Positions 36,781-45,556 of a DNA stretch of 55,982 bases are shown one piece after another. The DNA is taken from the NCBI RefSeq assembly GCF_005771525.1, contig NZ_VAVZ01000006.1:1-55982 (forward strand), in the 5' to 3' direction. Made by a program: the position numbers and the translations under genes. The stretch comes from Nesterenkonia salmonea. GTDB lineage: Bacteria; Actinomycetota; Actinomycetes; Actinomycetales; Micrococcaceae. Every line of letters begins with the position of its first letter. The first letter of the stretch is position 1. Below the pieces are notes generated by a model that worked only from the letters and a program-made list of their open reading frames with translations, made no database searches and was not told the DNA's origin.

Positions 36781-37404
36781 ATGACTGACTCAGTACCCGT
36801 GGCGCTCATTGCTGATGTGATTGACTCACGTCAGCACGCTGATCGTGACCATGTCCAACGCTCCGCTGAAGACACGCTGGAGGAGATTGCGCGAAGGGTC
36901 CCACCTGCGGAAGGCTTCCATGCGACGGTGGGGGACGAATTCCAGGCTGTGTACTCCTCACGGAATGAGGCGCTACGTGCGACGCTCTTCGCCGGATTGC
37001 TCCCGCAGCAGGGCCCGCAGCTGAGGTTCGGGTTGGGTGAAGGCCGGGTAAGCGGTGTGTCGAGCCGCACGTCGGACCGCATCGAAGACGGCCCCGGCTG
37101 GTGGCATGCCCGTGAGGCCGTTGAAACGGTCGAATCCCAGCAGCGGCGCTTCACCTTTCTCCGCAGCTGGTACATCAGTGACGTTCCTGAGCAGGCACTC
37201 ATGATCAACGCGTATTTCTTGGCCCGGGATCAGCAATTGGGCGGGCTCAGTGTCCGTGCTCGGGACTATGCTCGGGGTGTGGTCGAGGGTGGCAGCCAGA
37301 AGAGCATTGCCGAGGCATACGGTGTTTCGCAGCCTGCGGTGTCCAAGCTTCTGCGGGAATCTGGAGCAGCCGCTCTCATCGAGGGGTTCAGAATGCTGAC
37401 ATGA
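36781..37404 (+). CDS. SatD-family protein with C-terminal helix-turn-helix
   Basis: 207 residues. SatD family (named from the Streptococcus mutans satCDE acid-tolerance locus; activity unknown): ALIADVIDSRQHAD at the start, HATVGDEFQAVY, LRFGLGEGRVSG, GPGWWHAREAVETV. The last 40 residues (KSIAEAYGVSQPAVSKLLRES) are a helix-turn-helix. No ribosome-binding site is visible in front of the ATG; the AT-rich palindromes lie there instead, so translation may be leaderless. Followed 25 bases on by a membrane protein gene. Together they look like a self-regulated two-gene module. Confidence 0.85.
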   Translation: MTDSVPVALIADVIDSRQHADRDHVQRSAEDTLEEIARRVPPAEGFHATVGDEFQAVYSSRNEALRATLFAGLLPQQGPQLRFGLGEGRVSGVSSRTSDRIEDGPGWWHAREAVETVESQQRRFTFLRSWYISDVPEQALMINAYFLARDQQLGGLSVRARDYARGVVEGGSQKSIAEAYGVSQPAVSKLLRESGAAALIEGFRMLT

Positions 37405-37429
37405 CATGTGAAGACAAGGAGGATCATCA

Positions 37430-38164
37430 GTGCTGCTGCTGGCAACGATCCTGCTGATCATTGGCTTAGGGGACATCCTGCGGGTGTTGCTGCCGTCTGG
37501 AGTGTCGGCAGCATGGACCGTCGTCGGAATTGGTGGGCTCGCTGGAGCAGTCCTGCTTTCTGCCGGTTTTCTCACCGGCCTTCCGTGGTGGTCAGTGGGC
37601 CTGTGCGTGATTCCGATTCTGCTGTGGTTCATCACCGTTTCGGCAGATGCAGATGCTCCTACACCTTCGGTCCGGCACGCAGCACCGAGAGTGCTCGGGT
37701 TCGTCGTCATCAGCGCAGTGATCACAGTCCTAGGCGACAGCCTCATAGGGGGCACGGACGCACTCCCCGTTCCCATGGTGGGACGGTTCGGTGTGGAGTT
37801 CGCTGCCCTGGCCATGGGGGTCACAGCTTTCCATATTGTGAGCGCCAATGCCCTAGTGCGGTTAGCGCTCAATGCGGAGCAGCGCGGCACACAAAGCGCT
37901 GACTCCGACCTTGTCGTGCGCAAACCTCAGCTCAAGGGTGGACGCTGGATCGGCCCTCTGGAGAGAATCACCCTCACCGGCCTGCTTGTCGCAGGCGCTT
38001 ATCCGGTTGTTGCCGGTCTCATTGCAGCTAAAGGCATCATTAGATTCCCCGAGATGCATGAAGACCGAGCCCTGGGCAATAAGGCCGAATACTTCCTGGT
38101 CGGAAGTTTCGTCAGCTGGACGGTTGCCATCGTCGCGGCAGGCATTCTCTGGACAGTCCGGTGA
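37430..38164 (+). CDS. Membrane protein with DUF3307-like C-terminus, SatD partner
   Basis: 244 residues, GTG start with AGGAGG upstream. About 7 hydrophobic segments (1-15, 22-38, 40-58, 80-100, 110-135, 182-205, 222-243). The C-terminal third (GRWIGPLERITL, AGLIAAKGIIRFPEM, AEYFLVGSFVSW) resembles the end of DUF3307 proteins, membrane proteins of unknown function that I recall as frequent SatD neighbours. It has no catalytic motif I can name. Probably co-transcribed with satD. Function unknown. Confidence 0.75.
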   Translation: MLLLATILLIIGLGDILRVLLPSGVSAAWTVVGIGGLAGAVLLSAGFLTGLPWWSVGLCVIPILLWFITVSADADAPTPSVRHAAPRVLGFVVISAVITVLGDSLIGGTDALPVPMVGRFGVEFAALAMGVTAFHIVSANALVRLALNAEQRGTQSADSDLVVRKPQLKGGRWIGPLERITLTGLLVAGAYPVVAGLIAAKGIIRFPEMHEDRALGNKAEYFLVGSFVSWTVAIVAAGILWTVR

Positions 38165-38174
38165 GTGCCCGCGT

Positions 38175-38636
38175 TCAGCGAACCAGGCGAAGATTCAGCG
38201 GATAGCGGTAGGGGCGTCCCTTATTGCACTCGGTGCCGCCGACGAGTCCGGAGATCGCCATATAGGCCCAAACCAGGACACCGCCGATACCGGCGACGGC
38301 GGCTATCGAGGGGATGAACGCCAAGCCGTAGCAGATCAGGACAATCACAGTCAGGGGCAGAGTGAAGTTCAGTGCTTCCTTGGATTCCTGAGCGGTGAAA
38401 GGTCCGCGCTCACGAAGCAGCAGATAGATGATCAATGCAGGAATGCAGCCAGCAACGGCGCCGAAGTGCGAGATCATCGCCCACCGGGTGTCTTCCTCCC
38501 TCGTCAGCATTGGCGCTGACGTGGAGGGTCGAGTACCGCTTGATGCGGCCCTCTGCTTGCCGTTCTGTGTGGTCACTGGGTTTCTCATGCCTTTCTTGGG
38601 TTCTGCGGGTCCTCGACCGTCGGATACTGCTCTCAT
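38175..38636 (-). CDS. DUF4870 family membrane protein
   Basis: 153 residues. The start at 38636 has AAGGTGAG upstream; an ATG 16 codons later is possible. A polar N-terminal 45 residues precede the family core: MISHFGAVAGCIPALIIYLL, ERGPFTAQESKEALNFTLPL, then two more hydrophobic segments. Small membrane protein family of unknown role. Convergent with the SatD/DUF3307 module, 10 bases apart. Confidence 0.85.
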   Translation of the reverse strand: MRAVSDGRGPAEPKKGMRNPVTTQNGKQRAASSGTRPSTSAPMLTREEDTRWAMISHFGAVAGCIPALIIYLLLRERGPFTAQESKEALNFTLPLTVIVLICYGLAFIPSIAAVAGIGGVLVWAYMAISGLVGGTECNKGRPYRYPLNLRLVR

Positions 38637-38716
38637 CTTAGAGCGCTCACCTTAATGGAGGCTGACTCTGCCCGGGGTGTGTTTGTGGCGCCTCGCCTCA
38701 CGTGCTGGCCTCCACC

Positions 38717-39592
38717 TCAGGGAACTGTGACGAAGTCGATGAGTTCCTCGACCCGGCCGAGCAGGCTGGGCTCCAGATCGGTGTAACTGCGGACTCGGCT
38801 GAGGATCTGTTTCCAACCGTGGGCGATGTCCCGCTGGTTCGATGCTGGCATCCCCAGAGCCTTCAGTGTCCCCACCTTGATGTCGGTTCCCCGAGGAATG
38901 TCAGGCCAAGCCTGAAGGCCCACACGTTGAGGCTTCACCGCTTGCCACACGTCTACGTAAGGGTGGCCCAACACCAGCACGTTGCCGGCCGCCCCCACCT
39001 GCTGCATCGTCTCCGTAGCAATCCGTGACTCCTTGGAGCCTTTGACCAGATGATCCAGAAGCACTCCGATCCTGCGTTCGGGCCCGGGTTGGAACTCCTG
39101 GACAGCAGCCACCAGATCATCGGCGCCGTGCAGTGGCTCCACCACGATTCCCTCTTGGCGGAGGTCATCACCCCACACCTTCTCCACCAGTTCTGCGTCA
39201 TGAGTGCCCTCCACCCAGATGCGAGAGGCGCGGGCCATCCGAGCCCGTTGGGGAGTCTCGGAAGCGAACGAACCTGACGCCGTGCGTTGGCGTCCGGATG
39301 GCTGTGAGCTCCGTGTGGGGGCGGTGAGTTCTACCGGCTGCTCATCGACCAAAAAACCGAATCCAAGGGGAAATCCACGTTCCCGACCGTCGTAGTCGCG
39401 GAGCCGAACCACCTTCATGCCACCGGAGGCTTCAACACCTACGACGACGCCGACCCACCCAGAACTGCGCTCCTCCACTTCTAAACCAGTGGTCGCCGGG
39501 ACCTTGGGCAGAGTCCGCTGCTGAGAGCGTCGTCGTTCTGAAACATCCTGGGCTCCCCAGGAGCTCCAGTCGGTGGGGAAAGGTGTACTCAT
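38717..39592 (-). CDS. DUF3097 family protein
   Basis: 291 residues. Actinobacterial family: KVPATTGLEVEERSSGWVGVVVG near the start, DYDGRERGFPLGFGF, ARASRIWVEGTHDAELVEKVWGDDL, IGVLLDHLVKGSKE, LGHPYVDVWQAV. The VEGTHDAELVEKV and LLDHLVKGSKE segments resemble a Toprim-like fold, suggesting nucleic-acid work, but this is unproven. The ATG follows a TACAAT -10 by 6 bases with no ribosome site. Divergent from hrcA; the two -10 boxes overlap, and CIRCE is alongside. Confidence 0.9.
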   Translation of the reverse strand: MSTPFPTDWSSWGAQDVSERRRSQQRTLPKVPATTGLEVEERSSGWVGVVVGVEASGGMKVVRLRDYDGRERGFPLGFGFLVDEQPVELTAPTRSSQPSGRQRTASGSFASETPQRARMARASRIWVEGTHDAELVEKVWGDDLRQEGIVVEPLHGADDLVAAVQEFQPGPERRIGVLLDHLVKGSKESRIATETMQQVGAAGNVLVLGHPYVDVWQAVKPQRVGLQAWPDIPRGTDIKVGTLKALGMPASNQRDIAHGWKQILSRVRSYTDLEPSLLGRVEELIDFVTVP

Positions 39593-39598
39593 GCTGAC

Positions 39599-39608
39599 AT
39601 TGTAGAAT
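39599..39608. promoter_or_regulatory. Overlapping divergent -10 elements of DUF3097 and hrcA
   Basis: TACAAT on the minus strand (39599-39604) ends 6 bases before the DUF3097 ATG, a leaderless layout. TAGAAT on the plus strand (39603-39608) serves hrcA, whose ribosome site and ATG follow CIRCE. The two share 2 bases, so the polymerase cannot occupy both at once. Confidence 0.5.
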
Positions 39609-39634
39609 TAGCAGTCGAGCTTTGAGAGTGCCAG
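39608..39634 (+). promoter_or_regulatory. CIRCE operator
   Basis: TTAGCAGTC, 9 bases, GAGTGCCAG, against the CIRCE consensus TTAGCACTC-N9-GAGTGCTAA (three mismatches). Lies between the hrcA -10 and its ribosome site, so HrcA should repress its own operon and, through the overlap, the DUF3097 promoter. Confidence 0.8.
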
Positions 39635-39642
39635 GAGGTCCC

Positions 39643-40677
39643 ATGTCCGATACCAGTACCAGGCGGTTGCAGGTGCTGCGCGCGATTGTGGAGGACTATG
39701 TCCAAACTCGTGAGCCCGTAGGATCCAAGGCCCTGGTCGAACGACGCAATCTGGAAGTCTCTCCGGCGACCATCCGCAATGACATGGCGCAGCTGGAGGA
39801 AGAAGGGCTCATTGCTGCGCCACATACTTCGGCGGGCCGCATCCCCACTGATCGCGGCTACCGGCTCTTCGTAGACCGCATCACCGAGGTCAGGCCCCTG
39901 TCCCGCGCCGAGCGCCGCGCCATGGACATCCTCGCCGAAACCGCGGATGATCATGAAGCGACCATGGAGCAGACCGTGCGCCTGCTCGCCATGCTCACCA
40001 ACCAGGTGGCAGTCATTCAGCACCCGCAGCACACCTCCGCGACCATCCGTCACGTTGATGTGGTGCCTATGTCCGCCCAGAAGGCTCTTGTGATTGTGAT
40101 TCTCTCCACAGGAAAAGTGGAGCAGCGCATGGTGACGCTGGCGGAGACACCGGATGAAGATTCACTGCACAGGGTCGGGCTGAAAGTTTCCGAACAGCTC
40201 TACAGGCGCTCAGCATCAGCGGTGCCGATACCGGTGAACACTCTGATCTCCGCCGTCGAACCGGCCTTGCAGCCCACGATGGCTGTGGTGGCACACGCAG
40301 TGGAAACGATCCTGGAAAGTGGGCGAGTGGATCGCATCATCATGGCCGGGACTGCTAACCTCGCCAAGTCGGGCGGTGACCTGGGGCCGTCGATTGGACC
40401 GATTCTCGAAGCGCTTGAGGAACAAGTGGTGTTGCTGAGGTTGTTGCATGAGATGCAGCACGATAGGCGAGGGCTCTCGGTACGGATCGGCCAGGAGACT
40501 TCCCACGAATCGCTCCAGGAAACTGCGGTGGTGGCCGCCGAGTACGCCACTGGAAAATCTGCCGGTGACGGCGCAAAGCTTGGCGTCGTCGGTCCGACCC
40601 GCATGGACTACGGCTCCACGATGTCGGCTGTTCGAGCTATGGCACGCTACCTGTCACGAATACTTTCCGAAGGATGA
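39643..40677 (+). CDS. hrcA: Heat-inducible transcription repressor HrcA
   Basis: 344 residues from the ATG at 39643, preceded by AGGAGG; an upstream in-frame start lies inside CIRCE. N-terminal winged helix: RRLQVLRAIVEDYVQTREPVGSKAL and SPATIRNDMAQLEEEGLI, then HTSAGRIPTDRGYRLFVD. GAF-like dimerisation and inserted domain follow. Represses chaperone genes at CIRCE sites until heat titrates GroEL. Upstream of dnaJ by 12 bases. Confidence 0.95.
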   Translation: MSDTSTRRLQVLRAIVEDYVQTREPVGSKALVERRNLEVSPATIRNDMAQLEEEGLIAAPHTSAGRIPTDRGYRLFVDRITEVRPLSRAERRAMDILAETADDHEATMEQTVRLLAMLTNQVAVIQHPQHTSATIRHVDVVPMSAQKALVIVILSTGKVEQRMVTLAETPDEDSLHRVGLKVSEQLYRRSASAVPIPVNTLISAVEPALQPTMAVVAHAVETILESGRVDRIIMAGTANLAKSGGDLGPSIGPILEALEEQVVLLRLLHEMQHDRRGLSVRIGQETSHESLQETAVVAAEYATGKSAGDGAKLGVVGPTRMDYGSTMSAVRAMARYLSRILSEG

Positions 40678-40689
40678 GAACCGCACCAA

Positions 40690-41811
40690 ATGGCAACTGA
40701 CTACTACGAGGCGCTGGGCGTTGACCGCAGCGCATCCACCGAGGACATCAAGAAGGCCTACCGCAAGAAGGCTCGCCGGCTGCACCCCGATGTGAATCAG
40801 GCCGATGACGCTGAAGAGCAGTTCAAGGTGCTCGGGCAAGCCTATGAGGTGCTTTCTGACCCTCAGAAGCGGCAGAGCTACGACACCACTGGGGATCCGA
40901 ATGGACGCCCAGCCGGCTTCGGCGGCGCTGGTGCCGGTGGGTTCGGTGGGTTCGGGGACATTTTCGAAACGTTCTTCGGCGGCGGTTCAGCCGGACCGGC
41001 CTCCCGGACCCGCCGCGGCCAAGACTCCCTTATTCGCGTGCGCATTGATCTGCGCGATGCGGTCTTCGGAGTGACCAAAGAGGTTGAGGTTGAGACCGCT
41101 GAGACCTGCTCAGTGTGTAACGGATCCTGCATGCGGCCCGGCACCTCACCGACAACCTGCCCCGACTGCAAGGGAGCCGGTCAGACGCAGCGGCCCATGC
41201 GTTCGATCCTCGGCACTGTGATTCAAACTCAGACCTGTGCGCGTTGCTCCGGGTTCGGCAACATCATCGAAGACCCCTGCCAGGAGTGCGACGGTCAGGG
41301 ACGTGCGCGTGAGCGCAAGACACTGAAGGTCAAGATTCCCGCAGGTGTGGACCGCGGAAATCGAATTCACTTGGCCGGTGAAGGAGAGGCCGGCATCGCT
41401 GGCGGCCCCGCAGGTGACCTCTTCATTGAGATCGACATCCGGCCACACAGCGTCTTCACTCGGCGCGGCAACGATCTGCACGCAACAATCAACGTTCCCA
41501 TGACCTCGGCGGCGCTGGGCACCTACGTCACTCTGGACACCTTCGACGGTGAAGAGAGCCTCGAGGTCAAACCAGGCACACAGTCAGGGGAAGTCCTCAC
41601 CCTGCGTGGCAAAGGCGTGGCGCATCTGAGAGGTATGGGCAGAGGAGACCTCAAGGTTCACCTCAAAGTTGATACCCCGACCAAGCTCTCGGACAAGCAG
41701 CGTGAACTGCTCAAGATGCTCGCAGAAGAGCGCGGAGAAAAACAGGGCGAGTCGAGCACCGAGCACAAGGGAATGTTCGCGAAACTTCGCGAAGCCTGGG
41801 AATCTGTGTGA
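40690..41811 (+). CDS. dnaJ: Chaperone DnaJ (DnaJ2 type)
   Basis: 373 residues. Co-chaperone of DnaK. J domain 1-70 with the HPD triad ([10 protein letters not shown]), glycine/phenylalanine region (about 74-98), zinc region with [24 protein letters not shown] and CQECDGQG, and C-terminal substrate domains. The first zinc repeat ends in Cys instead of Gly (CxxCxGSC), a feature I associate with actinobacterial DnaJ2. Linked to hrcA, not to dnaK-grpE, as expected for this copy. Stop overlaps rsmE. Confidence 0.95.
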   Translation: MATDYYEALGVDRSASTEDIKKAYRKKARRLHPDVNQADDAEEQFKVLGQAYEVLSDPQKRQSYDTTGDPNGRPAGFGGAGAGGFGGFGDIFETFFGGGSAGPASRTRRGQDSLIRVRIDLRDAVFGVTKEVEVETAETCSVCNGSCMRPGTSPTTCPDCKGAGQTQRPMRSILGTVIQTQTCARCSGFGNIIEDPCQECDGQGRARERKTLKVKIPAGVDRGNRIHLAGEGEAGIAGGPAGDLFIEIDIRPHSVFTRRGNDLHATINVPMTSAALGTYVTLDTFDGEESLEVKPGTQSGEVLTLRGKGVAHLRGMGRGDLKVHLKVDTPTKLSDKQRELLKMLAEERGEKQGESSTEHKGMFAKLREAWESV

Positions 41812-42590
41812 CCGCACCGCTGTTCCACCTCTTTCCGGGGGCGCTCGACACTGTTGGACCAGGTTCAACAGTGGTCGTCTCCGGCGCCGAAGGACACCAT
41901 GCGGCCACAGTGATGCGGCTCGGGGCAGGGGAGTTGATTCACCTCTCGGACACCCAGCAGCGGCGAATCGAAGGGATCATCGTCGCTTCCGGCGCTGGTG
42001 AAGTCACCGTTGAGGTGCGCGAGGTAGAGGACGAGCCGAGTCTCAAGCCACGTCTGGTCCTGGTTCAGGCGCTGGCTAAAGAAAAACGAGACCTCCAAGC
42101 CGTGGAATCCGCTACAGAGCTCGGAGTCGACGCCATCATCCCGTGGGACGCCGAACGCTCCGTCGCCAAGTGGAAGGCCGGCCGTGAGGCGAAGAAACAC
42201 GCCGAATGGGTCAACACGGCGCGCAGTGCGGCGAAGCAAACGCGTCGCACCTCGCTGCCGGAGGTGCGTGAACTGGTCACGACAGGGAAATATTGTCAGC
42301 ACATTCAGCAGGCCCCAGGCATCGCGGCAGTGGCGCTGCACGAAGTCGAAGAAATTTCGCTGAGCAGCGTCCTGGCCGCAGCCGGTGCCCTGGAAGCTGA
42401 AACAGAAGTCGAGGAACTTCATCTGCTGGTGGGTCCTGAGGGTGGAATCAGTGATCGTGAGCTGACGCAGTTGACAGCGGCCGGGACCCTGACGGCTCGA
42501 CTGGGCCGAAACGTGCTGCGCAGCTCGACTGCAGGACCTGCCGCAGTAGTTGCGGCCCAACTACTGCTAGGCCGCTGGGACTGGGCATAG
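41808..42590 (+). CDS. rsmE: 16S rRNA (uracil-1498-N3)-methyltransferase RsmE
   Basis: 260 residues. SPOUT methyltransferase acting on helix 44 of 16S rRNA. N-terminal PUA-like domain ([20 protein letters not shown]), then [26 protein letters not shown], and the knot [17 protein letters not shown] and [20 protein letters not shown] start inside the dnaJ stop. Complete. Confidence 0.95.
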   Translation: MTAPLFHLFPGALDTVGPGSTVVVSGAEGHHAATVMRLGAGELIHLSDTQQRRIEGIIVASGAGEVTVEVREVEDEPSLKPRLVLVQALAKEKRDLQAVESATELGVDAIIPWDAERSVAKWKAGREAKKHAEWVNTARSAAKQTRRTSLPEVRELVTTGKYCQHIQQAPGIAAVALHEVEEISLSSVLAAAGALEAETEVEELHLLVGPEGGISDRELTQLTAAGTLTARLGRNVLRSSTAGPAAVVAAQLLLGRWDWA

Positions 42591-42639
42591 GAAGTCTGCA
42601 CGAACCCACGTATCCTAGAAGGACTGACACATCAACCAA

Positions 42640-43677
42640 GTGAGGCATCAGATTACCGAGACTGTTACTCCCACCTTTTTTGAGCGCGAGGTCCACTTCG
42701 CCGACGCCGAGACCATGTTCCGCACCCTTGGTGTGCAGGATATGGCTCTGCGCATCCTCGCCGGGCTGTATCCGGAGGCCAGCATTGGGCTTCGGGACCA
42801 GCTCATTACGGTCTCCGGGGCCGCACAGGACGTTAACCCCATGGTGGAGATCCTCACCCAGCTGAAGACGCTCGCAGCCTCTGGAAGCACAGCCACAGAG
42901 GAGATCGTCGAGCAGATCGCCACTATGGTGCGGGCCCAAGACGCTCCCACCAGCGCCCGCATGATGGCGACCAACATCCTCTCCCACCGAGGGCGCACCA
43001 TCCGTCCTAAGACGGGGAACCAACAGACATACGTCGAGACCATCGACGAGTCCACGGTGATCTTCGGAATTGGCCCAGCAGGCACCGGCAAGACCTACTT
43101 GGCAATGGCCAAAGCCGTACAGGCTTTGCAGGCCAAAGAAATCAAGCGGATCATCCTGACCCGCCCTGCTGTGGAAGCTGGAGAGAAGCTGGGTTTCCTG
43201 CCCGGCTCGCTCAACGACAAGATCGACCCTTACCTGCGCCCGCTCTACGACGCGTTGTACGACATGATCGAACCAGAGTCGATCCCCCAGCTGATGGCGG
43301 CAGGGACGATCGAAGTCGCACCCCTGGCGTACATGCGGGGCCGAACGCTCAACGACTCCTTCATCATCTTGGATGAGGCGCAGAACACCACCGCCGAGCA
43401 GATGAAGATGTTCCTGACCCGCTTGGGCTTCAACTCCAAGATCGTGGTCACCGGTGACATTACCCAGGTTGATCTCCCACGCGGAACAGATTCCGGGCTA
43501 CGGACCGTGCTCGGCATCCTTGACGGCGTCGAGGATATCGCCATCACACGGTTCGGCTCCCAGGACGTCGTCCGCCACGAACTTGTCGGACGCATCGTCG
43601 ATGCCTACGAGAAGCATCAGAACGCGCAGCTCGCCGCAGACTCACACACACGGAGGGGCGGCGGAAAGCGACGATGA
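42640..43677 (+). CDS. phoH: PhoH family ATPase
   Basis: 345 residues. Walker A GIGPAGTGKTYLAMAKAV (about 144-161), ILTRPAVEAGEKLGFLPG, Walker B FIILDEAQNT (about 243) and VVTGDITQVDLP. PhoH proteins of this operon bind RNA and work beside YbeY in rRNA processing. Taken from the GTG at 42640; a ribosome-like GAAGGA lies about 18 bases upstream, so the start is a bit uncertain. Stop overlaps ybeY by 4. Confidence 0.94.
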   Translation: MRHQITETVTPTFFEREVHFADAETMFRTLGVQDMALRILAGLYPEASIGLRDQLITVSGAAQDVNPMVEILTQLKTLAASGSTATEEIVEQIATMVRAQDAPTSARMMATNILSHRGRTIRPKTGNQQTYVETIDESTVIFGIGPAGTGKTYLAMAKAVQALQAKEIKRIILTRPAVEAGEKLGFLPGSLNDKIDPYLRPLYDALYDMIEPESIPQLMAAGTIEVAPLAYMRGRTLNDSFIILDEAQNTTAEQMKMFLTRLGFNSKIVVTGDITQVDLPRGTDSGLRTVLGILDGVEDIAITRFGSQDVVRHELVGRIVDAYEKHQNAQLAADSHTRRGGGKRR

Positions 43678-44174
43678 CCGTCACTGTCGACGACGCCTCA
43701 GCCAGTCCGCTCATCACCGCCGAGCACTGCGCCGACCTAGTGGACCTGACTGCTTATCTCTTCGCTGAGCTTTACCTCACAGCCAAGGTCGAACTGTCCA
43801 TCAGTCTTGTGGACGAGCCCCAGATGGAGCAGCTGCACGTGGAATGGATGGGTCTCCCTGGGCCCACGGATGTGATGAGCTTTCCCATGGACGAATTGAC
43901 CGAAGGTTCAGCTCAGGAGCCAGTGGCATCCGGGACCCTAGGCGACGTCGTTCTCTGTCCCGTCGTCGCTGCAGCTCAAGCCCACGCGGGAGGCCACTCA
44001 CTCGGTGATGAGCTCCTGCTGCTGACGACTCACGGGGTGCTGCACCTGCTCGGCTATGACCACGAGGACTCCGAGGACCGAACCGTCATGTTCGGGCTTC
44101 AAGCCCAACTGCTGGAAAAGTACCTCGGCCGACCAGGACCAGTGCCCACAGGCGCTGAGGGAGCGCAGGCGTGA
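43674..44174 (+). CDS. ybeY: Endoribonuclease YbeY
   Basis: 166 residues. Metal-dependent RNase in 16S 3' end maturation and ribosome quality control. Zinc site HGVLHLLGYDHEDSED with three histidines (about residues 122-132), and LPGPTDVMSFPMDE upstream. Between phoH and the CNNM gene, with 4-base overlaps on both sides, so translation is coupled. Confidence 0.96.
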   Translation: MTVTVDDASASPLITAEHCADLVDLTAYLFAELYLTAKVELSISLVDEPQMEQLHVEWMGLPGPTDVMSFPMDELTEGSAQEPVASGTLGDVVLCPVVAAAQAHAGGHSLGDELLLLTTHGVLHLLGYDHEDSEDRTVMFGLQAQLLEKYLGRPGPVPTGAEGAQA

Positions 44175-45547
44175 TCACCCCACTGCTGATCGGCGCTGCA
44201 ATTGCTGCTGCGATCCTCGTGTTCCTCCTGTCAACGGCTGAGGCAGCCTTCATCCGGTTGACGCGCAAAGAAGCTGAGGATATCGCCCAGCGGGACGGCT
44301 CCCGATCCGTGGAGCACATCCTGGAGCAGCCTGTGCCGCATACGCTTGCCCTGCAGATCTGGCGGTGGGTGCTGACCACCGCCGCGATAGTGCTCATGAC
44401 GATCTCCTCAGTGCGGCTCATCGGAGATGTCGAACTCGGTGCAGTCGTGGCAGGCGCCGTGCTCGCGCTTATAGGCGTGCTCTCCGCTGCAGTTTCACCA
44501 CGGAAAATCGGACGAGCCCATCACCTCAGCCTGGCCTCGGCGACTGCCCGCATGGTCCGAGGACTCAGGATTTCCCTGGGCCCGATACCGGTGTGGTTGT
44601 CCGTGGTGGGTGGGAAAATCTTGCCTGGTACGGCCTCAGATCAGGGCTTCTTTGACGACGACGAGCTGCTGGAGTACATAGCCAGGGCAAATGAATCCGA
44701 TGTTATTGAGGACTCAGAAGCCGAACTCATCGAGTCTGTGCTGGACATGTCCACCACACGAGTCCGCTCCGTCATGGTCCCGCGCACCGATATGGTGACC
44801 ATCGAAGTTGAGGCAGACCTGGACGAGGCCATGACTCTGTTTCTGGGCTCCGGGTACTCACGCATGCCAGTCATCAGAGGTTCCGCAGATGACATCACCG
44901 GCATGGTGTATCTCAAGGATGTCGCTTTCTTGGAACACATGCTCAGAACAGGCCGTGCACCTTCGGTCTACGCCGGCAGGACCTCCTCTTCGATCCGGGT
45001 TGAGGAGCTCCAACGAGATGTCCGGTATGTCCCGGAGTCCAAGTCCGTCGGAGAATTCCTGTCGGAACTCCAGAGAGAATCCACCCACGTCGCGATCGTC
45101 ATAGATGAATACGGCGGCACAGCAGGGTTGGTCACTATGGAAGACCTCATAGAAGAGCTAGTCGGCGAAATCGTTGACGAGTATGACCGTGAGGACGCCG
45201 AAGTTGAGGCGCTCGAGGACGGCAGGCTCAGGCTGTCAGCGCGAATGAGCGTTGACGACTTCGCTGAGGAGTTCGGGCTTGACCTCGACGATGAGGAAGA
45301 CGTGGACACAGTCGGTGGGCTGCTGGCGAAGATGCTGGGCCGCGTGCCGATTGCCGGATCCGAAGTCGAGATCGATGGTGTTGTCCTCCACGCAGACCGG
45401 CTGGGCGGTCGCCGTAACCGTGTCACTCACGTATTGGCCTGGGAGCATGAAGATCGCCGCGGAGCCCGCGGCGGGGTCGGAACGGGAGATGAAGATGATG
45501 CCACCCGCCAGGACTCTGACCGAGCGCCCGCAGAAGCGTCCAGATAG
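44171..45547 (+). CDS. CNNM/CorC-type hemolysin-family transporter
   Basis: 458 residues, GTG start. N-terminal DUF21/CNNM membrane domain (about 1-150, four hydrophobic segments), then DELLEYIARANESDVIEDSEAEL, two CBS domains (VMVPRTDMVTIEVE; ITGMVYLKDVAF; VIDEYGGTAGLVTMEDLIEELVGEI) and a C-terminal CorC/HlyC domain to about 410. Relatives mediate magnesium or cobalt efflux. The tail (RRGARGGVGTGDEDD) is disordered. Conserved between ybeY and era in actinobacteria. Confidence 0.93.
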   Translation: MITPLLIGAAIAAAILVFLLSTAEAAFIRLTRKEAEDIAQRDGSRSVEHILEQPVPHTLALQIWRWVLTTAAIVLMTISSVRLIGDVELGAVVAGAVLALIGVLSAAVSPRKIGRAHHLSLASATARMVRGLRISLGPIPVWLSVVGGKILPGTASDQGFFDDDELLEYIARANESDVIEDSEAELIESVLDMSTTRVRSVMVPRTDMVTIEVEADLDEAMTLFLGSGYSRMPVIRGSADDITGMVYLKDVAFLEHMLRTGRAPSVYAGRTSSSIRVEELQRDVRYVPESKSVGEFLSELQRESTHVAIVIDEYGGTAGLVTMEDLIEELVGEIVDEYDREDAEVEALEDGRLRLSARMSVDDFAEEFGLDLDDEEDVDTVGGLLAKMLGRVPIAGSEVEIDGVVLHADRLGGRRNRVTHVLAWEHEDRRGARGGVGTGDEDDATRQDSDRAPAEASR

Positions 45548-45556
45548 GTGGATGAG

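Noticed and set aside
36973-37923. Minus-strand open frame of 316 codons across satD and its partner
   Set aside because: Spans two better genes on the other strand and shows no motif; the plus-strand genes have a good ribosome site (37430) and recognisable domains.
41101-41128. Unusual first zinc repeat (CSVCNGSC) of DnaJ as a defect
   Set aside because: The same Cys-for-Gly form is typical of actinobacterial DnaJ2 proteins as I recall them, so it is a group trait.
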